Source of the DNA: UBA4716 sp002438865
GTDB taxonomy: Bacteria; Bacillota; Clostridia; UBA1381
Length of the DNA: 8,630 nucleotides
Assembly: GCA_937907325.1 (NCBI GenBank)
Contig: CALERO010000046.1
Span: 1 to 8,630 of the forward strand
Direction of reading: 5' to 3'
Part shown: piece after piece, positions 5,368 to 8,630 of the stretch
How the letters are laid out: each line of letters opens with the position of its first letter
Position numbering within the stretch: the stretch's first letter is position 1
The notes under the pieces: generated by a model
The model's input: only the letters and a program-made list of their open reading frames with translations
Databases searched by the model: none
Told to the model about the DNA's origin: nothing
Made by a program: the position numbers and the translations under genes

Positions 5368-6075
5368 ATGAAAAAAGGAATTATAGGATTTTTGCTTGCG
5401 GCAGTAATATTCTGTTTAGGTGGTATAACGGGAATGTTTTTATACGGGCATTTGGATTATTTTGCTGAAACGGCAGATGTGATAAATGAAAATGCCGAAA
5501 CCGAAACTGATACATCGCCACAAATTATGTTAAAAAATTATGCAAAAAACAACATATTTAGAATAGTTGATAATGACACATCTACAAGGTTTACATATTC
5601 AGAAGCATACCGCAAATACACTGAAATTGTATATACAAATATAAAATATATGTTTGCCGATGTAACAGGCGACGAAAAAAATGAATTGCTTGCCGCCGGA
5701 ATTAGCGATAACGGTGATATATCATATATTGAAGTATATGCAGAGAATAACGGATACATTGAAAAAATTTGGTCTGACCATAGTCAAGGCTACCACGGCT
5801 ATTCCGTTGCCCCGGTAAGGTATGAGGGAAAAATTTATTTATGTCATTTTAGTTATTCTTCCGGCACGGGATTTCGCAAAAGCATATTGACCTACAAAGA
5901 TAATAGGTGGGTAGAAATATATAACTGTTATAATCCATATAACCAAGACACCGGGGAAGAAAAATATATAGTAAATGACAAAACCGTAAAAAAAGAAAAG
6001 TATGAAGAAAATGCTAAACGTATAGAGGAAAGTGTTCTGACATCTGATAATTTTTTCAACATAAACGAGCTATAA
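5368..6075 (+). CDS. Membrane-anchored FG-GAP/VCBS-like protein, function unknown
   Basis: A 235-residue protein with an N-terminal hydrophobic helix (about 4-26: IIGFLLAAVIFCLGGITGMFLYG) after two lysines, so an uncleaved signal anchor with the rest probably outside. No lipobox is seen; the cysteine at 16 follows VIF. A linker with several acidic residues and Thr follows (34-50). The globular part contains FADVTGDEKNELL (96-108), which resembles the D-x-T-G-D-x-x-x-E calcium-type loop of FG-GAP/VCBS repeat proteins, then alternating strands rich in aromatic residues. The start has AAGGGGGA about 6 nt upstream and follows the ImmA stop by 11 bp, so it is in the same transcript. I do not recognise a specific function; it is element cargo, perhaps surface exposed. 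Confidence 0.78.
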   Translation: MKKGIIGFLLAAVIFCLGGITGMFLYGHLDYFAETADVINENAETETDTSPQIMLKNYAKNNIFRIVDNDTSTRFTYSEAYRKYTEIVYTNIKYMFADVTGDEKNELLAAGISDNGDISYIEVYAENNGYIEKIWSDHSQGYHGYSVAPVRYEGKIYLCHFSYSSGTGFRKSILTYKDNRWVEIYNCYNPYNQDTGEEKYIVNDKTVKKEKYEENAKRIEESVLTSDNFFNINEL

Positions 6076-6105
6076 AAATGCACTGCAAAAGAAAAGAGAA
6101 TTAAT

Positions 6106-6591
6106 ATGAATATAAAAGTTAAATGTAAAAAATGCGGCAATGATATGGATTTGAACGCAAAATTTTGCCCGCATTGTGGTGCAAAAGTAAAACACCCATT
6201 GTATGAAAAATGGTGGTTTTGGTTGATTGTTGCATTTGTGATGTTAAATATATTTTTAGCAATATCAGATGATGAATCAGCTAACAATGCCCCCGATAGC
6301 ACACCGACAGTCGAAACATTTCAACCAACACCAAGCATTACACCAACACCAGTACCGACAATAGCGCCGACCCCAACACTAACGCCAACGCCAACACCTG
6401 CGCCGACTGTTACACCAACGCCGATACCAATTGCAGAAACGGGCGAAAATTCAATAACAGTCTATGTAGGAAAAACAGGAACCAAATATCACAGTAAATC
6501 TTGTGGAACATTAAAAGGCAAAGGAATACCTATGTCTTTAGATGACGCAAAGGCTTCAGGGTATACCCCTTGTCAAAAATGTGGTGGTTAA
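6106..6591 (+). CDS. Zinc-ribbon, single-TM, Pro/Thr-linker protein
   Basis: A 161-residue protein in four parts. A cytoplasmic zinc ribbon has C7-x2-C10 and C21-x2-C24 (KCKKCGNDMD...KFCPHCGAK). One membrane helix spans about 36-53 (WWFWLIVAFVMLNIFLAI). A threonine-proline linker (66-108, mostly TP/TPTP units) is likely extended or cell-wall spanning. The C-terminal domain (118-161) has the pattern VYVGKTGTKYH, C133, then GYTPCQKC (C156, C159), like the small cysteine/histidine module often found after extracellular nucleases and comEC-type proteins. The module is presumably metal binding. The start at 6106 has only a weak AAAAGAG site. It follows the FG-GAP-like gene by 30 bp and is probably cotranscribed. 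Function unknown. Confidence 0.82.
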   Translation: MNIKVKCKKCGNDMDLNAKFCPHCGAKVKHPLYEKWWFWLIVAFVMLNIFLAISDDESANNAPDSTPTVETFQPTPSITPTPVPTIAPTPTLTPTPTPAPTVTPTPIPIAETGENSITVYVGKTGTKYHSKSCGTLKGKGIPMSLDDAKASGYTPCQKCGG

Positions 6592-6959
6592 ATAAAAATC
6601 CCCCGACTGCGCCAACAGTTGAGGAAAAGAAAGGACTGATAACAATTAACGAAATAGAAAAAATACACGATTTATCGCAAAAACATTTAATACAATTTAC
6701 AGACCACGCAAGCAAACGCGCCTCGGAACGTTCCATTGATATACTCAATGATATTTTACCCGCTTTGCAGAATTGTGATATAATAGAAGAATATCCCGAA
6801 GATTATCCATATAAAAGCTTTTTGGTATTAGGTTTTACGCTTTCCCAAAAGCCGATTCATATTGTATGTGCTATTGTAAATGATGTTTTGTGGATAATAA
6901 CAGAGTATTTTCCCGACACTACAAAATGGGAAAGTGATTTTAAAACAAGAAAGGAGTAA
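6579..6959 (+). CDS. DUF4258 domain protein, possible toxin-like partner
   Basis: The conserved core runs from about FTDHASKRASERSID through EEYPEDYPYKSFLVLGFT, HIVCAIVNDVLWIITEYFPD and WESDFKTRKE, the signature order of DUF4258 proteins. These small proteins resemble RelE/BrnT-fold toxins and often pair with YgiT-type zinc fingers. The start is uncertain. ATG 6579 (or TTG 6570) lies inside the previous gene with no good ribosome binding site, and its first residues (NPPTAPTVEEKKG) are encoded by the repeat hairpin that is non-coding at its second copy. Translation probably begins near INEIEKIHD: an ATT at 6645 sits 9 nt after AAAGGA, and CTG 6636 is another option. The next gene's AAGGAG overlaps this stop, so the pair is coupled. 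Confidence 0.78.
   Translation: MWWLNKNPPTAPTVEEKKGLITINEIEKIHDLSQKHLIQFTDHASKRASERSIDILNDILPALQNCDIIEEYPEDYPYKSFLVLGFTLSQKPIHIVCAIVNDVLWIITEYFPDTTKWESDFKTRKE
6592..6624 (+). repeat. Direct-repeat hairpin unit, copy 1
   Basis: aaaaatcccccgactgcgcc and the following bases to about 6624 recur at 7192-7225. The shared part folds as CGACTG-cgccaa-CAGTTG, with C/G extension. The unit begins right after the stop codon of the zinc-ribbon gene, just as copy 2 begins right after the stop of the YgiT-type gene. On the minus strand the hairpin is followed by a T-rich run. Confidence 0.7.
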
Positions 6960-6963
6960 TTAC

Positions 6964-7191
6964 ATGAATTGTTTATTTTGTAAATCAGAGTTAGCAACCG
7001 AATACACCAACTATATTGCGGATTTAGGAAAGTGTATTATTATTATACGAAATGTTCCCACTCAGGTGTGTCCGCAATGTGGTGAAAAATCATACAGCTT
7101 TGATGTATCGGTTCATGTTCAGCAATTAGTTAATCAAGTGAAAAACTTAGTATCCGGCATCGCTGAAATCTCTTATACCGATGTTGCTTAA
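6964..7191 (+). CDS. YgiT-type zinc finger protein
   Basis: A 75-residue protein with the YgiT/MqsA N-terminal zinc-finger layout: C3-x2-C6 (MNCLFCKSEL) and C36-x2-C39 (VPTQVCPQCGEKSYS), separated by the typical strand GKCIIIIRNVP. The tail is a helix (VSVHVQQLVNQVKNLVSGI) ending IAEISYTDVA. It lacks the C-terminal HTH of full MqsA antitoxins, as is usual for the short forms paired with DUF4258. ATG 6964 has AAGGAG (6951-6956) 7 nt upstream, in preference to an upstream GTG at 6934. It starts 4 bp after the DUF4258 stop. The likely role is antitoxin or binding partner of that protein, inferred from pairing rather than shown. Confidence 0.86.
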   Translation: MNCLFCKSELATEYTNYIADLGKCIIIIRNVPTQVCPQCGEKSYSFDVSVHVQQLVNQVKNLVSGIAEISYTDVA

Positions 7192-7225
7192 TAAAAAATC
7201 CCCCGACTGCGCCAACAGTCGAGGG
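7192..7225 (+). repeat. Direct-repeat hairpin unit, copy 2
   Basis: Copy of the unit at 6592-6624, with few differences. The stem CGACTG (7204-7209) and CAGTCG (7216-7221) is perfect here and is extended by CCC/GGG around one mismatch. It follows the YgiT-type stop directly. The polarity of its T run (minus strand) makes it an odd terminator for the plus-strand operon, which instead has the larger hairpin just downstream. Confidence 0.7.
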
Positions 7226-7227
7226 AC

Positions 7228-7292
7228 AAGAGCAAGTATGATATTATACTACACCCAAAAGCAATATTATAATATCACACACGCTCTTTTTT
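7228..7292 (+). terminator. Large hairpin terminator of the repressor-cargo operon
   Basis: Arms 7228-7248 and 7268-7288 pair over 21 positions with three mismatches (aagagc with gctctt outside, gatattata with tataatatc inside) around a 19-nt loop. Six T follow at 7287-7292. It lies after the YgiT-type gene and before the integrase gene, so it probably ends the operon that starts at 4580-4608. Confidence 0.7.
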
Positions 7293-7336
7293 GTCAATCG
7301 AACAAATGTTTTAATTTGAAAAAAGGAGTGTTTTTA

Positions 7337-8403
7337 ATGAAAAAAAGAAAAGACGGAAGATATTGCAAAAAAATCATAACATCGGACGGAACGCTTAAAT
7401 TTTTTTATAGCACCGCTACAACAGAGCGTGCCGCTGAACGTGACATCAATCATCAGCAATTAGCATATGAAAACAAAACGGAATACGAAAAACATAATTT
7501 TTATTGTCTTGCCACCAAAATGTTGGCTGAGAAAGAAAAAAGTATAAGCTATAATGCATATCAAAGTTATGAATGTTCGTTAAAACATCTTTCGCCGTTT
7601 TTTAAAATGGCAATCGAAGAAATAACACCGTCTATGTTTCAAAGAATTATTGACGATATGGCGCTGAAAAAGTACGCCTATGGTACTATCGACAAGGTAC
7701 GTGTTATATTCAGTATGACAGTCAAATATGCAATTGTACGTGAGGATTTGAATGTTTTCAATTTTGTTCCGGCAATAAAATTCCGGCAATAAAAATTCCA
7801 AAAAAAGCCAAGCGTAAAAAAGTAAAATCGCCCGACGATGAAGTGATAAACGCTATAAGTACAAATGCTGAAAATGTAGATTTCGGAATGTGGGCAATGG
7901 TGGAAATGTGTACCGGGCTAAGACGCGGGGAAATAAATGCCCTGCGCAGATGTGATATTGATTTTGCCAATAAAAAAATCAGTATCACGCAGGTAACGGA
8001 ATTTATTGGAAACCGACCGCAAATAAAAGAGTGTCCGAAATCTGAAAACGGTATTCGAGATGTTCCGATTTTGGAGTTGCTGGAACAGCCGCTGAGAAAA
8101 ATGTGCCGTGGGTTGGAACCGAATGATTTTCTTTTCGGTGGCGAAAAGCCGTATTCATTAACAATGATTCGGCGGCGGTGGGACAAATATTGTATTGCCG
8201 TAGACCATACATTCAGACAACATCAACTGCGCCACGCCTATGCTAAATTATTATATTGTGCAGGAATAGACCCTAAAACAATGCAACGTCTGTTAGGGCA
8301 CGCAAAGTTTGAAACTACAATGAACATTTATACGGATTTTGCGAACGAAATGACAGAGCAATCAGTTGGTAAATTAAATGAGTATATGGGCGAACGTTTT
8401 TGA
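7337..8403 (+). pseudogene. Tyrosine recombinase (integrase), broken by a 14-bp duplication
   Basis: ATG 7337 has AAGGAG (7323-7328) 8 nt upstream. The first frame stops at 7790-7792; the rest continues in another frame to 8403. Removing one copy of the 14-bp tandem duplication (7767-7794) restores a single 350-residue protein, reading VPAIK-IPKKAKRKK across the join. In that protein residues 1-30 are a basic arm-type DNA-binding segment and about 50-145 the SAM-like core-binding domain. The catalytic domain carries R191 (TGLRRGE), probable K230 (CPKSENGIRDVPI), H291 and R294 (HQLRH), H317 (LLGHAKFETT) and nucleophile Y327 (MNIYTDF), all present. It would catalyse integration and excision at the 38-bp repeats. 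As sequenced it is split before the catalytic domain and should be inactive. Confidence 0.9.
7767..7794 (+). repeat. 14-bp tandem duplication inside the integrase
   Basis: ttccggcaataaaa occurs twice head to tail (7767-7780 and 7781-7794). The extra 14 bp shift the frame and create the stop at 7790. One copy alone gives an uninterrupted recombinase. Confidence 0.93.
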
Positions 8404-8459
8404 CAACTTTTTGACAACCTTCTAACGCAAAAATATGCCGATTTGTGCCGATTTATGCC
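8397..8459. repeat. Short direct repeats between integrase and right att
   Basis: tttttgacaac is repeated head to tail at 8397-8407 and 8408-8418, overlapping the integrase stop. It is followed by tgccgattt at 8436-8444 and 8446-8454 and a partial tgcc at 8456, with a 10-bp period of about one helical turn. The position inside the element next to the att repeat fits arm-type integrase or excisionase binding sites, by inference. Confidence 0.55.
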
Positions 8460-8487
8460 TATCCGAAATACATAAATTTCGAAAACA

Positions 8488-8532
8488 AAAAACCGCACAA
8501 ACGCTGATAAATACAGTGTTTAAGCGGTTTTT
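8488..8532 (+). terminator. Terminator after the integrase
   Basis: The outer stem aaaaaccgc (8488-8496) with gcggttttt (8524-8532), a 2x2 internal loop, and the inner stem aaacgctg (8499-8506) with cagtgttt (8514-8521) form a long hairpin ending in five T. It folds best as plus-strand RNA, closing the integrase transcript. On the minus strand T-rich sequence also follows, so it could serve as the replacement terminator for a tRNA restored at the right end. Confidence 0.75.
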
Positions 8533-8536
8533 CGTA

Positions 8537-8574
8537 TGGAGCTAACGAGCGGAGTCGAACCGCCGACCTCTTCA
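8537..8574 (-). repeat. Right attachment repeat (tRNA-Thr-like 3' end)
   Basis: Exact copy of 4292-4329. On the minus strand it is preceded by TTGGTAG (to 8581), which fits anticodon-loop positions 32-38 with anticodon GGT, threonine. The expected 5' stem CTTCA, D arm and acceptor strand GCTAACG are not found up to the window end at 8630, so a complete tRNA is not present in this window. Confidence 0.85.
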
Positions 8575-8581
8575 CTACCAA

Positions 8582-8630
8582 ATATGCGGCTTAGGAGCTG
8601 TAAAACCGCTGAAATACAGTTAAAATAAGG
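8582..8630. other. Right flank beyond the att repeat, nature unknown
   Basis: Only 49 bases are visible. They do not complete the tRNA and do not match the inner left end of the element at 4330. gcggctt...aaaccgc at about 8586-8609 forms a short imperfect dyad. The stretch may be the end of a neighbouring element at the same site. Confidence 0.35.

Larger units (their letters stand above)
4292..8574. mobile_element. Small tRNA-type integrative element (about 4.28 kb)
   Basis: The element is defined by exact 38-bp direct repeats at 4292-4329 and 8537-8574, both matching a tRNA 3' portion. A tyrosine recombinase gene lies just inside the right repeat, and a phage-like XRE/ImmA control module just inside the left. 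The interior is visibly richer in A and T than the left chromosomal genes. Cargo: a membrane-anchored FG-GAP-like protein, a zinc-ribbon/Pro-Thr protein, a DUF4258 protein and a YgiT-type zinc finger. There are no conjugation, replication or capsid genes, so it would be a satellite or degenerate island rather than a full phage or ICE. The integrase and ImmA frames are broken. Confidence 0.82.

Noticed and set aside
6303..6429. Possible microsatellite or CRISPR-like array of cca/aca repeats
   Set aside because: It is the codon-level result of a Thr-Pro-rich linker, with irregular units in frame; no spacers or constant repeats.
7291..7320. Integrase promoter beginning at TTGTCA
   Set aside because: No acceptable -10 box at 16-18 bp spacing; the hexamer overlaps the terminator T run, so I do not call it.
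7181..7336. Extended N terminus of the integrase from 7181
   Set aside because: It would translate the repeat hairpin and the large terminator; ATG 7337 has AAGGAG 8 nt upstream and begins the conserved basic segment.
8537..8612. Complete tRNA-Thr on the minus strand at the right end
   Set aside because: Only the 3' part to the anticodon loop is present; no D arm and no GCTAACG acceptor strand up to 8630.

Overview
The window looks like part of a low-to-moderate GC Firmicutes genome, most likely a Clostridia (gut Oscillospiraceae or Lachnospiraceae type). The support is strong AGGAGG-type ribosome binding sites, consensus sigma-70 (SigA) promoters with 17-bp spacers, family-level resemblance of the proteins, and short GATG-type intergenic palindromes. 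No marker gene fixes the species.

Left part (about 1-4290): ordinary chromosome. Four genes lie on the minus strand. A drug/metabolite (EamA) transporter and an AraC-type regulator with a GyrI-like effector domain have their own promoter signals. A two-gene unit of the GTPase rsgA and a class I methyltransferase is driven by a perfect TTGACA-17-TATAAT promoter, with a 24-bp palindrome sitting on the predicted transcription start. A small XRE regulator on the plus strand follows a 19-bp inverted repeat. Just beyond it is a hairpin terminator of minus-strand polarity, placed where the terminator of a tRNA gene should be.

Right part (4292-8574): a compact, AT-richer integrative element of about 4.28 kb. 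It is bounded by two exact 38-bp direct repeats that match the 3' part of a threonine-type tRNA (minus strand, ending in CCA). Inside are, in order: a truncated XRE gene that runs into the left repeat; a divergent control region with four copies of a 17-bp dyad operator and two near-consensus promoters; an XRE repressor coupled to an ImmA/IrrE metallopeptidase; four cargo genes (a membrane-anchored FG-GAP-like protein, a zinc-ribbon/TM/Pro-Thr linker protein, a DUF4258 protein and a YgiT-type zinc-finger protein); a terminator; and a tyrosine recombinase next to the right repeat. The logic is phage-like: repressor and protease for control, integrase for site-specific recombination at the tRNA, cargo between.

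The element appears to be decaying or sequence-variable. The ImmA frame is broken at a run of seven T, the integrase is broken by an exact 14-bp tandem duplication, and the leftward XRE gene has lost its natural end. Neither repeat is joined to a tRNA 5' half inside the window, which suggests that another element, or rearranged DNA, starts immediately to the right.
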